Shown here one piece after another: positions 32,205-40,184 of a stretch of DNA of 40,184 nucleotides (position 1 is the stretch's first letter; the number at the start of each line of letters is the position of its first letter). The notes beneath the pieces were generated by a model that saw only the letters and a program-made list of their open reading frames with translations, made no database searches and had not been told where the DNA came from. Origin of the DNA: Labilithrix sp. (GTDB lineage Bacteria > Myxococcota_A > Polyangia > Polyangiales > Polyangiaceae); the NCBI GenBank assembly GCA_019637195.1, contig JAHBWA010000074.1, positions 1-40,184 on the forward strand. Direction: 5' to 3'. The position numbers were made by a program, and so were the translations under genes.

Positions 32205-33147
32205 AGAGCTCGACGGCCTTCTTCTTCTTCGCCGGCTTCTTCGCCTTCGGCTTCGGCTTCGCCGGGGTCGGCGTGGCGTCGTCGATCTCGATCGTCTCCG
32301 CGGACGCGGACAAGGCGGGCGGAGCAGGCGTGACGGGGTTCGTGTCGATCGCCGAGAGAGGCGCCGGCGCCGTCACGGTCGGAGTCGCCGGCATCGCCAT
32401 CGTCGAGACGATCGCGGCGCTGTCCGTCGCCGGCGCGGTCGTCGTGGCGCGGGCCGGCTTGAGATCGTCGGTCAGCTCCGCGACGGTGAGCACGATGGCG
32501 AGGAGCGCCAGGAACGTGCCGAGCGCGATGCCGGCCCCGGTGGCGATCCGCTTCCACGGCATGGCGCGCAGAGAGCGCCCTAGCTCGGTCAAGAGCAGCT
32601 GTGACGGGACCTCCGCGACGTCGCGCAGCCGCGGACGCGGCTTGGGCGCGCGTACGTGGGCCCAGAGGATCCGCAGCAGCGCGAGCGCGGCCTTGCCCGT
32701 GTCCGCCCAGCGCGACGGCGGAGGCTCGGGCGCCGGCGCGAACGCCATCGACATACGCGGAGGCACCGAGGGCGCTCGGGAGTCGAGGTCCGCGACCGTG
32801 TAGACGCTGTACGTCAGCTCACGCGCCGCGCCGACCTCGCTCGCGCGCACGCCGGAGTCCGGCGCGGGCTCGACGTCGTTCTTCCAGGGTGGCCGCTTCG
32901 AGGGCACGTCCGTGTCCTTCTCTAGCTCCCCGGACTCTAGCTCACCGGAGAGCTCGCCTCGAGCGGCCTTCTCGGCGAGCCGCTCGGCCAGCTTCGTCTC
33001 CATGTCCTGCCAGGGGATGATGTTGCGGACCGTCGGCGCGCCGTCGGCGTTCGGGCCGGTCGGCCTCTTCCACTGGTTCGATGGACGCCCGCGCGGGCGG
33101 CGCTCCTCGCCGCCGCTCGCCTTCAGGCTCGCGGAGGTACGTCCCAT
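32194..33147 (-). CDS. Single-pass membrane protein with disordered Pro/Ala/Thr region
   Basis: This is a 317-residue protein from ATG 33147. Residues 1-130 are polar and disordered, with an acidic/charged stretch (ELSGELESGELEKDTDVPS). One hydrophobic helix lies near 204-226 (GIALGTFLALLAIVLTV). After it comes a long Thr/Pro/Ala-rich stretch, then a Lys/Pro-rich tail (AKPKPKAKKPAKKKK). This looks like a cytoplasmic N-terminal domain, a membrane helix and an exported low-complexity arm. I see no family match. It might bind nucleic acid or the cell wall with its basic tail, which is only a guess. Another frame with ATG at 33205 is a shadow. Confidence 0.7.
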   Translation of the reverse strand: MGRTSASLKASGGEERRPRGRPSNQWKRPTGPNADGAPTVRNIIPWQDMETKLAERLAEKAARGELSGELESGELEKDTDVPSKRPPWKNDVEPAPDSGVRASEVGAARELTYSVYTVADLDSRAPSVPPRMSMAFAPAPEPPPSRWADTGKAALALLRILWAHVRAPKPRPRLRDVAEVPSQLLLTELGRSLRAMPWKRIATGAGIALGTFLALLAIVLTVAELTDDLKPARATTTAPATDSAAIVSTMAMPATPTVTAPAPLSAIDTNPVTPAPPALSASAETIEIDDATPTPAKPKPKAKKPAKKKKAVELFKP

Positions 33148-33332
33148 CGCGGGCTACGAGAAGCACCCGGCGGGCCAAACCCTGAGCGATCCACAGCGCC
33201 TGCATTTTTTCGGGGGATACCGCGCGCCGCTATCACGATCCGCCCTCCGTCGATGGACAGTCGCCGATCCAATTGAGGGCACGGCGCATCAGCTGGCGAG
33301 CCGTACGGTCGAGCTCGGGGCCGGGCCGGCGG

Positions 33333-36002
33333 TCAGGCCTTCTTTCGCGATCGGGACGGGGCCTTCGCCTGCGTCTTGCCGCGCTTGACCGGCTTCGCCT
33401 TCTCCTGCGGCGCGGCCGGCTTCTTCGCGTCCTTCGGACGCAGCGCCTCGAGCTTCGAGAGGCGGGCGCGGAGGTCGCGCTGCTCGTTCTCGAGGCGCTC
33501 GACCGTCTCCTTCAGCTCGTCGTTCTGCTTGCGCTCCCCGCCGAGGTCGCGCACGACCTCACGGATGCGCCGGCGCACACGCGCGTCGAGGTCGACCTCA
33601 CCCCGCGCGCGGAGGGCCGAACGCGAGCGTGAGTCTCCCAGATCGGAGAGCGCTCGGACGACGTCCATGCGCAGGATCGGATCGGCGTCGTCGAGCAGCT
33701 CCTCGAGGTGCTCGCGCGCGCGCCGGTCGGTCGCGAGCTTCGGGATGGCGAGCGCGGCGGCGCGGCGGACGCGCGTGGGGTGGCCGTAGCGCGTCCGCGA
33801 GAAGAGGTGGGGGAGCGCGCGGTCGTCGCGGAGCGCCGACAGGCCGTCGATCGCGCCCGACGCGATCACGTCCGCCCACGAGGGGCGCGCCATCAGGTCG
33901 AGGAGCACCTCGAACGCCGCCGGCTGGCGCGTCTTGCCGAGCGCGCGCGCCGCCTCGGCCTCGACGAGGTAGCTCTCGTCGCGGAGGGCCTTCGGCTTGA
34001 GGGCCTCGACGGCGGCCGGCGTGCGGAAGCGCCCGAGCGCGTCGACGACCGCGCGGCGGACCTTGGGGTGCGCCACGTCGCGCGCGCGCACGAGCGCGTC
34101 GAAGCCCTCGCGCGCGCGGAGGCGCCCGAGCGACTCGGCGCACTCGACGCGGACGCCCCAGAACTCGTGGTCGTCGGCGAGGCGCGCGGCGAGCGCCTCG
34201 ATCGTCGGCGGATCGTCGATTTTGCCGAGCGCCTGCGCCGCGAGCCAGCGACCTCGGGCGGTCCTCGCGTCGACCAGCTGCGCCCGCAGCATGTCGGCTG
34301 GCGCCTTCACCGTGACGTCGCCGAGGATCCGCATCTCGGGATCGACCACGACGAAGCGCGGCCGCGACGGGCACGGGATCGAGAACGTGTCGATCCGCGC
34401 GCCCAGCCGGAGCTTCTCGCGCCGCTCGCGCCCCGTCTCGGAGTCGAGGATCGAGAGGACGATCGGCACCTCGAACGCGCTCGGGACGCCGTCGGCGGTC
34501 GCCTGCGTCTGCTTCGCGGCGCACCGGAGGACGCCGTCCTCCCACGAGAGCTGGACCTCGACCTCGGGGTGGCCCGGGCGGTGGACGAGCTCCTCGAAGC
34601 GCCGGCCGAGGCTGCGTCCGGAGACCTCCTCGAGCGCGCGGAGCAGGTCGCGCGTCTCGACGACGCCGCGCGCGTGGCGCCGGAGGTAGGTCGAGACGCC
34701 CTTCCAGAAGAGGGCGTCGCCGAGCTCGGCGCGGAGCACGTGGAGGACGAGCCCGCCCTTCTCGTAGAGGTGGCGGTCGAAGAGATCGAGCGGCGCGTCG
34801 TAGTCCTGACAGACGATCGGCCGCCGGTACCGCCCCGCCGCCTCGCCGAGGTAGCTCGCGAGATCGTTCCGGACGCCGTACTCGTACTCGTCGCGCCCGA
34901 GGTGGTGCTCGCGCCAGACGTGCTCCATGAACGTGGCGAAGCCCTCGTTGAGCCAGCCCTCGGACCAGTCGCGGCACGTCACGAGATCGCCGAACCACTG
35001 GTGCGCGAGCTCGTGCGCGATGAGGTCGTCGCTCGTGACGTCGAGCGCGGCGCGCTCGTCGAGCAGGATGTGCTCGTACATCGTCGTCGCGGTCGTGTTC
35101 TCCATCCCGCCGAAGATGAAATCGCTGACGACGACCTGCGCGTACTTGTTCCACGGGTACGGCACGCCGAGGAGCTCGGAGAACCACGTGATCATCTCGG
35201 GGGTCCGCGCGAACGTGCGCCGGGCGTCTTCCTCCCGTCCCTTCGGCACGAGGTACGTCAGCGGGACGTCGCGCGCGCCTTCGCCGCTCACCGGCGCGAG
35301 CTCCGAGAGCTCCGAGAACTCACCGGCGACGATCGTGACGAGGTAGCTGGCGTGCGGCTCCTCCATCTTCCAGTGGAAGACCTCGCCGCCCGAGCCCGCC
35401 TCGCGCCCCGCGAGCGCGCCGTTCGACAGGACATAGAAGCCGGCCGGCACGCGGATGCGCGCCTCGGTGGTCATCTTCGCGTGCGGCTTGTCGTGGCAGG
35501 GGAAGACGTGCCGCGCGTCCTCCTCCTGGAACTGCGTCCACGCTTGCTTCGGCCGCGTCGGGACGTGCTCGTCGGCGTCGAGGAAATAGAGCCCCTTGCG
35601 CGGAGTCGCCGAGTAGACGACGGCGACGGTCGCGCGCGGGGCGTCGGCGCCGACGTCGACCACGAGCCGCGCGCCGTCGTAGACGTACCGCGCCGGCTTG
35701 CCCGCGACGGCGACGGACGCGATCGCGAAGCCGACGGCGTCGAGCTCGATGGTCGTCGCCTCGGGATCCACGCGCCGTATCTCGATTGAAACCGAGCCGC
35801 TCACGCTCCGCGCGTCGAAGTCGAGCGCGAGATCGAGCGCGATGTGCTCGATCGCGAACGGCCGAGGTCGCTCGAAGTGGCGCGGGCTCGACGAGAACGC
35901 GAACGGTCTCGCCGCCGCAGCGCCGTGCTGGTGCCCCTCGTGACCGTGACTGGCTCCCCCGAGCCCCGCGCAGCGCGCGTGCAGACGATGCTCGATGCCC
36001 AT
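33333..36002 (-). CDS. M1-family aminopeptidase with C-terminal HEAT repeats
   Basis: This is an 889-residue protein from ATG 36002. It has no signal peptide. The first 32 residues are His-rich (GASHGHEGHQHGAAAA), which could bind metal. The beta-saddle domain is followed by GGMEN (298-302), the exopeptidase motif, and HELAHQWFGD (His330, Glu331, His334) with Glu353 in NEGFAT, giving the zinc site. This is a complete M1 catalytic core. The C-terminal region (about 590-830) has HEAT-like repeats such as HPKVRRAVVDALGRFRTPAAVEAL, then a coiled coil and a Lys-rich tail. It trims N-terminal residues from peptides in the cytosol. It lies downstream of the arrestin-like gene, same strand, 69 bases apart. 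Confidence 0.94.
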   Translation of the reverse strand: MGIEHRLHARCAGLGGASHGHEGHQHGAAAARPFAFSSSPRHFERPRPFAIEHIALDLALDFDARSVSGSVSIEIRRVDPEATTIELDAVGFAIASVAVAGKPARYVYDGARLVVDVGADAPRATVAVVYSATPRKGLYFLDADEHVPTRPKQAWTQFQEEDARHVFPCHDKPHAKMTTEARIRVPAGFYVLSNGALAGREAGSGGEVFHWKMEEPHASYLVTIVAGEFSELSELAPVSGEGARDVPLTYLVPKGREEDARRTFARTPEMITWFSELLGVPYPWNKYAQVVVSDFIFGGMENTTATTMYEHILLDERAALDVTSDDLIAHELAHQWFGDLVTCRDWSEGWLNEGFATFMEHVWREHHLGRDEYEYGVRNDLASYLGEAAGRYRRPIVCQDYDAPLDLFDRHLYEKGGLVLHVLRAELGDALFWKGVSTYLRRHARGVVETRDLLRALEEVSGRSLGRRFEELVHRPGHPEVEVQLSWEDGVLRCAAKQTQATADGVPSAFEVPIVLSILDSETGRERREKLRLGARIDTFSIPCPSRPRFVVVDPEMRILGDVTVKAPADMLRAQLVDARTARGRWLAAQALGKIDDPPTIEALAARLADDHEFWGVRVECAESLGRLRAREGFDALVRARDVAHPKVRRAVVDALGRFRTPAAVEALKPKALRDESYLVEAEAARALGKTRQPAAFEVLLDLMARPSWADVIASGAIDGLSALRDDRALPHLFSRTRYGHPTRVRRAAALAIPKLATDRRAREHLEELLDDADPILRMDVVRALSDLGDSRSRSALRARGEVDLDARVRRRIREVVRDLGGERKQNDELKETVERLENEQRDLRARLSKLEALRPKDAKKPAAPQEKAKPVKRGKTQAKAPSRSRKKA

Positions 36003-36071
36003 TGGGCCGGGCAGTCTACAACGCTCGTCGCCGCGGCTCAGGACAAACCGGCGCCGGGCGCGCTCGCCCGT

Positions 36072-37838
36072 TCACCGAAACGGCCCCGCCGCGACGAGGC
36101 CGCCGAGCGCGCGCCGCAGGCTCACCGCCAGCTCGACGGCCGGCATCGCCGCCTGCGGGTCGGAAAGCTTGCCGTCGAGCTCGAGCGTGATCGCGCTCGC
36201 GTCGATCTGCACGCCCTTCGCGCGCGCCGAGAGCTCGCGCCAGGCGTCGCGCGCCGCCGGCGAGAGCGACGGGGCCTCGACGCCCGACGGCGGCGCGTCG
36301 AGCGGGGGATCGATCGCGACCACCACGGTGCTCCCGAGGAGCAGACCGCCGCGCGCCCAGACCGACCCGATCTGCACGGTGCTCGTGCCTACCTGCGCGT
36401 CGTGGATCCACATCCGCCCGAGCTCGAGCCGCCCGCGGAGGCGCGCGGCCAGCGCCTGCCAGGCCGGGACGTCGGCGGAGAACAAGGCCGGCGCCGGCAC
36501 CCGGGAGAGGGCGCGGTCGAACGACTCGGCGGCCGCGACCACGCGGCGGACGAAGCGCTCGACCTTCTCGGTCACGTGCGGCGCCCCACGGACGGCGAGG
36601 CGCGCGCCGCCGTCGAGGATCCGCACGTCGTCGAACCGGAGGAGCGGACGGAGCACCTCGGGGACGAGGAACCGGCTCGCCTGCGCGTGCTCGCGCGCCC
36701 GGGCGGCGAGGCGGCGGTCGATCGCCGGATCGCCCGCCTGCACGAGCGACGTCGCGAGCGCGTCCGACCAACGCCGCTCGCCGACGTCGAGCTCGAGGCC
36801 GAGGCTCGGCCAGGCGAGCTTGGCGACGAGCCAGTAGTCGTCGTGCTGCTCGGCGCTGACCGCGAAGGTGACGTCGCCGTGCTTGCCGACCATGCGCTTG
36901 GCCTCGGGGTCGGTGACGAGCCCGAGCTTCGCGGCGACGTTCTGCCAGACGAGCGCTTGGCGCGCGCTGCCCACCGGCGCCACCCAGCCCCGGTCCTCGC
37001 GCGGCGCGCTCGCCTTCGGACCGACGAGGATCCTCGCGCGGATCGCGACGTCGCTGCCCCACGCGACGTCGGCGCGCGCCTCGACGTCCGTAGCGAGCGA
37101 GAGCGTGGCGGCGCGGAAGGTCGGCGTCGCCGTCTCCGGCATCGTCACGCGGAAGGGGATCGCCGCGCCCTCGACCGGCGCGCCGTCGAGCACCCGGAGC
37201 GTGAAGCGCTGGCCCGCGCGGACGACGTGCGACGGTTTGACGAGGGTCTCCGTCTGGATGAACGACAGCTCGACCCCGCGGACGCGCCTGCCGCGGAGGT
37301 TCTGGAGCGAGATCGAGCCGCTCACGACGTCGCCGATCGCGATCTGCGTCGCGTCGAGCGACAGCTCCATGAACGCGTCCTTCCCGCGCGGGCCGTCGCG
37401 AGCGGTCACGAAGACCTTCGGCTCCGGAGGCATCGGCGGCGCCGGCGCGAACACCAGCGGGACGACGAAGTCCTGCTCGCGGTCGGGCCACCACGGGATC
37501 GAGACGTGAACGGTGATGATGTAGGTGATCGACGCGTCCGGGCCCACGTAGGTCGGCGGGAGGCGGTCCGCGAGCTCGAAGAGCGCCTTGAAGCGGTGCT
37601 CGCCCGGCGCCATCGTCATCGACGTCGAGCGCCACTCGCGCACGAAGAAGTGCTCCTCGTGGACGGCGCGCGACTTCCCCGTACCGACGCCGGTCCTCGC
37701 GGTGCCGCGGAGGCGGATCGCGACGAAGTCGACCGGGGTCTCGCTCCGCGACGTGAGCACCGCCTCGGCGAAGAGCCGATCGCCCGGGGAGACGAGCCCC
37801 GGGCTCAGGAGCAGCTTCACCTTCGGGCGGCTACGCAT
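36072..37838 (-). CDS. Arrestin-like fold protein
   Basis: This is a 588-residue protein. ATG 37838 is chosen; the frame extends 23 codons to a TTG at 37907 that lies next to the hairpin at 37916. Residues 5-130 have the arrestin N-domain pattern: SPGLVSPGDRLFAEAVL, IRLRGTA, APGEHRFKALFELADRLPPTY, YIITVHVSIPWW. A second similar domain follows near 165-290 (IGDVVSGSISLQNLRGRRVRGVELSF). The rest (about 330-588) is alpha/beta and unknown. No signal peptide is present, so it is probably cytosolic. Bacterial arrestin-like proteins such as Spo0M are known but poorly understood. Its neighbours are an aminopeptidase and pilQ. Function is unknown; a protein-sorting adaptor is inference. Confidence 0.8.
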   Translation of the reverse strand: MRSRPKVKLLLSPGLVSPGDRLFAEAVLTSRSETPVDFVAIRLRGTARTGVGTGKSRAVHEEHFFVREWRSTSMTMAPGEHRFKALFELADRLPPTYVGPDASITYIITVHVSIPWWPDREQDFVVPLVFAPAPPMPPEPKVFVTARDGPRGKDAFMELSLDATQIAIGDVVSGSISLQNLRGRRVRGVELSFIQTETLVKPSHVVRAGQRFTLRVLDGAPVEGAAIPFRVTMPETATPTFRAATLSLATDVEARADVAWGSDVAIRARILVGPKASAPREDRGWVAPVGSARQALVWQNVAAKLGLVTDPEAKRMVGKHGDVTFAVSAEQHDDYWLVAKLAWPSLGLELDVGERRWSDALATSLVQAGDPAIDRRLAARAREHAQASRFLVPEVLRPLLRFDDVRILDGGARLAVRGAPHVTEKVERFVRRVVAAAESFDRALSRVPAPALFSADVPAWQALAARLRGRLELGRMWIHDAQVGTSTVQIGSVWARGGLLLGSTVVVAIDPPLDAPPSGVEAPSLSPAARDAWRELSARAKGVQIDASAITLELDGKLSDPQAAMPAVELAVSLRRALGGLVAAGPFR

Positions 37839-37915
37839 CAGCCCTGGACCGCGCCGGCGCGCGCCCGCCACGCCGGACGCCGCGGCGCTCGGCGCTCCGC
37901 CGGACAAAACGACGG

Positions 37916-37944
37916 CGCCGCGCGCTCGTGGAGAGCGCGCGGCG
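37916..37944 (-). terminator. Rho-independent-like terminator after pilQ
   Basis: A 12-bp perfect stem (CGCCGCGCGCTC / GAGCGCGCGGCG) with a 5-base loop is followed on the minus strand by CCGTCG and TTTT. It lies 92 bases past the pilQ stop and before the arrestin-like gene, so it probably ends the pilQ transcript and separates the two units. The T run is short and 6 bases away from the stem. Confidence 0.6.
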
Positions 37945-38036
37945 GACGGCGCCAGAGGAGAGCGGGACGAGCGCGGGCGACACGCACGCCTCGAGTCTAC
38001 CCCGCTCTCGCGGGTCGAATCGAGGCGCTCACGCGC

Positions 38037-40184
38037 TCAGCGTCCGAGGGCCTCGGCGCGGTTGACGATGCGCGGCGTGATGAAGATCACGAGCTCGTTG
38101 CGCGTGTCGCTCGCGCGGCGGCGCTGGAAGAGGACGCCGAGGATCGGGATGTCGCCGAAGAACGGGATCTGATCGAGGTTGCGGCCGGTGTTGCGGGTGA
38201 AGATGCCGCCGATGACCGCGGTGTGCCCGTCCATCACGAGGAGATCCGTCTCCGCCTCGCGCTTGAGGATCGTCGGATCGCCTCGGGGTGAGGTCTGGTT
38301 GAAGTCGGGCTCGTCCCGGTTGATCTTCACGTGCATCGCGACCGAGCCGTCGGCCGTGACGTGCGGGCGGACCAGGAGCTGCAGCTTCGCCTCCTGGAAC
38401 GTGGTCTGGACGCCCTGGGCGCTGATCTGCGCGAACGGGATGAGCGTGCCCTGGCTGATGCGCGCGTCGCGGTTGTCGAGCGTCAGGATGCGCGGGCTGC
38501 TGACGATGCGGAGCAGGCCGCTCGCCTCGGCCGCCGAGAGGCGGAGGCCGATGTTCAGGTTGTTGTCGATCGACCCGAGCGAGAAGCCGAGCGCGCCGCC
38601 CTGCCCGGTGCCGGTCGCCGCCGGGAGGTTGACCGCGAAGTTCGGCTGCGGGACGTTCTGCTGGAACGGCGACAGACCGCGCGAGTTCGTCTGCTGGTCG
38701 TAGTTACCGCCGGACGAGGTGATGCGCGACGGGAACGCGATGCCCGTCGGGTTGCCGGTCGCCTCGGAGAAGGTGACGTCGCCGCCCCACTGGATACCGA
38801 CGTCGCGGAGGTAGCGGCTCGTCGCCTCGACGATGCGCGCCTCGACGAGCACCTGGGGCGTCTGCGTGTCGAGCGAGCGGACGAGCTCCTCGATGTTGTT
38901 CAGGTTGCCCGAGATGTCGCGGGCGATGAGGACGTTCGTGCGCTCGTCGACGGCGATCGAGCCGCGCGGCGAGAGCAGGTCCTTCGCGCGCGCCTGCAGC
39001 TCGTCGGCCTGCGCGTAGCTGACCGGGATGAGGCGCGTCTCGAGCGGCGTGAGCTCGTACTCCTGCTTCGCCGCGGCGAGGCGGAGCTCGCGCTCCTTCT
39101 GGAGCGTGGCGAGCGGCGCGACGCGGATCAGGTTGCCCGAGCGCACCATGCCGAGGCCCTTGGCCTGGAGCACGACGTCGAGCGCCTGGTCCCACGGGAC
39201 GTTGCGCATGCGGATCGTCACGTTGCCGGACACGTCGTCCGCGGTGACGATGTTCACGCGCCCGACGTCCGCGAGCAGACGCAGGATGTTGTGGATGTCG
39301 GCGTCCTTGAGATCGAGGTCGATGCGGCGGCCGGTGTAGCCGCGCGCCTGCGCGTTGAGCGTCGCGGTGAAGCCCGCGGCCTCGCTGCCGCTGGACACCT
39401 CGATCTTCGGATCGTCGCCGAGGATGGACGTCTCGACCCTGGGGCCGGCGCCGCCGTCGCTCTCGCGCGCGACCGTCACCGACCGCCGCACCGGCGCCTT
39501 CGGGCCGGTCTTGGCGAGCGCCGCGTCGAACGACCAGACGAGGTCCTTGCCGTCCACCGAGACGGTGCCCTGGCTCGGCCCGTCTGCGCCCTTGTCGATC
39601 TCGACGAACGTGGCCTCCGCCTTGTCGTCGTAGAACGTCGTCACGCTCTTGATGACGCCCTTGCCCTGCGAGACGTCGAGCGTCCGCGCGAGCGGCTTGG
39701 CGAGGGTCGTCTTCTTCAGCTCGAGCCGGATGCGACCGGACGGGCTCGTGGAGAGCGCATAGGCGGGCATCTCGCTCGTCGAAATGACGATGCGATCGCA
39801 GCCCGACGAGCATGGCATCTTCGCGCGCTCGTAGCGGACGTCGACGAGCTCCGCCCCGGCGGGACGAGGCTCGGCGTCGGCGGACGCGCCGCTCGCGGGC
39901 GCCGTCGTCGCGGCCGGGGTGAGCGTCACCTTGAGCGACGTCCCGTCGGGACGCACGCGGTAGGCCGCCTGCTTCGTCAGGTTGATGCTCAGGCGCGTCA
40001 TCTGACCGGCCCCGGTCTTGAACGCCTGGGTCATCACACCGCCGACGACGCCGACCGCGCTCGTGATCGCCGGCTTCACGCCGATCACGTCCGAGTTCGA
40101 GATGTCGACGACGAGACGTTTTCCGCCGTTCTCGACGCGCACGTTGAACGTGGGCGCGTCCGACCCGACGACTTCGATCTCCGC
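38037..40184 (-). CDS. pilQ: Type IV pilus secretin PilQ (5' end beyond window)
   Basis: About 715 residues are visible; the start is cut by the window edge. The first visible residues (PTFNVRVENGGKRLVVDISNS) are the end of an AMIN domain that binds peptidoglycan. A second AMIN-like region follows near residues 110-215, then the STN/N0 domain (IDLDLKDADIHNILRLLADVGRVNIVTADDV), N1-type repeats (YAQADELQARAKDLL...DERTNVLIARD) and the secretin domain, with VLVEARIVEA, VVIGGIF-like TAVIGGIFTR, and the final IPFFGDIPILGVLFQRR...NELVIFITPRIV. It forms the outer-membrane pore for the pilus fibre, needed for twitching and DNA uptake. The upstream pil genes would lie beyond the right edge. It is followed by a strong hairpin. 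Confidence 0.97.
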   Translation of the reverse strand, partial: AEIEVVGSDAPTFNVRVENGGKRLVVDISNSDVIGVKPAITSAVGVVGGVMTQAFKTGAGQMTRLSINLTKQAAYRVRPDGTSLKVTLTPAATTAPASGASADAEPRPAGAELVDVRYERAKMPCSSGCDRIVISTSEMPAYALSTSPSGRIRLELKKTTLAKPLARTLDVSQGKGVIKSVTTFYDDKAEATFVEIDKGADGPSQGTVSVDGKDLVWSFDAALAKTGPKAPVRRSVTVARESDGGAGPRVETSILGDDPKIEVSSGSEAAGFTATLNAQARGYTGRRIDLDLKDADIHNILRLLADVGRVNIVTADDVSGNVTIRMRNVPWDQALDVVLQAKGLGMVRSGNLIRVAPLATLQKERELRLAAAKQEYELTPLETRLIPVSYAQADELQARAKDLLSPRGSIAVDERTNVLIARDISGNLNNIEELVRSLDTQTPQVLVEARIVEATSRYLRDVGIQWGGDVTFSEATGNPTGIAFPSRITSSGGNYDQQTNSRGLSPFQQNVPQPNFAVNLPAATGTGQGGALGFSLGSIDNNLNIGLRLSAAEASGLLRIVSSPRILTLDNRDARISQGTLIPFAQISAQGVQTTFQEAKLQLLVRPHVTADGSVAMHVKINRDEPDFNQTSPRGDPTILKREAETDLLVMDGHTAVIGGIFTRNTGRNLDQIPFFGDIPILGVLFQRRRASDTRNELVIFITPRIVNRAEALGR

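Noticed and set aside
32942..33205. 87-codon minus-strand frame starting MQALWIAQG
   Set aside because: It overlaps the 32194-33147 gene in another frame, is Arg-rich after 25 residues, and has no ribosome site of note.
33148..33332. Extra gene between the M1 and 33147 genes
   Set aside because: 185 bases with no supported frame; a short A/T run (TTTTTT near 33205) is the only notable feature and no stem precedes it.
35844..38291. 815-codon plus-strand frame over the arrestin-like gene
   Set aside because: Antisense to an arrestin-like protein and to the ends of the M1 and pilQ genes; no domain, typical GC artefact.

Overview
The window is very GC-rich DNA (roughly 70 percent or more by eye) packed with genes whose third positions are almost all G or C, so long open frames on the wrong strand are common. 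The gene content points to a myxobacterium-like member of Myxococcota, probably of the Polyangiales type. The signs are a PilQ secretin, many lipoproteins with Asp/Ala/Gly-rich spacers, a Hanks-type Ser/Thr kinase with a C-terminal membrane anchor, two proteins with MYXO-CTERM-like tails (Cys, Gly/Ser, hydrophobic helix, Arg cluster), and PQQ-propeller/HEAT and TPR fusions. The species is not determined. I see no tRNA, rRNA, CRISPR array, phage or insertion sequence.

Layout. 1-4622 looks like an envelope redox locus. It holds a CxxCH lipoprotein (cut by the window edge), a TPR plus PEGA-like plus DUF3570 outer-membrane protein, a DUF4266 lipoprotein ending in a Gly-rich CGCN tail, a divergent cytochrome-like lipoprotein, and a rhomboid-like protein without the catalytic residues. 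4680-6398 carries a PIG3-type quinone reductase and a YkgJ-type cysteine-cluster protein. 6605-14386 is a same-strand run of five envelope genes: HEAT protein, PQQ/HEAT lipoprotein, TPR-M48 membrane protease, active M16 lipoprotein and inactive M16 partner. 14483-18144 runs the other way, with a small membrane protein, then mutL and miaA overlapping. 18203-21345 has three minus-strand genes of unknown function, the last two coupled and headed by a good sigma70-type promoter. 21420-25755 has an unknown exported protein facing a subtilisin-like protease with a MYXO-CTERM-like tail. 25957-31024 has a Tudor-like lipoprotein, an acyl-CoA carboxylase beta subunit directly behind a Ser/Thr kinase, an exported lipoprotein and an AUH-like enoyl-CoA hydratase. 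31170-33147 holds a second MYXO-CTERM-like protein and a single-pass membrane protein. 33333-40184 has an M1 aminopeptidase with HEAT repeats, an arrestin-like protein and the 5'-truncated pilQ.

How they fit together. Most products act in the envelope: lipoproteins, beta-barrels, surface proteases and a pilus secretin. The cytoplasmic genes are mismatch repair, tRNA modification, acyl-CoA metabolism and oxidoreduction. Short tandem arrays with units of 28-34 bp lie directly behind stop codons at three places (about 2680, 6411 and 22984). No proven new system is visible. The best candidates for follow-up are the DUF4266/DUF3570/cytochrome-like locus, the five-gene envelope proteolysis run, the kinase-carboxylase coupling, the arrestin-like protein and the tandem arrays.
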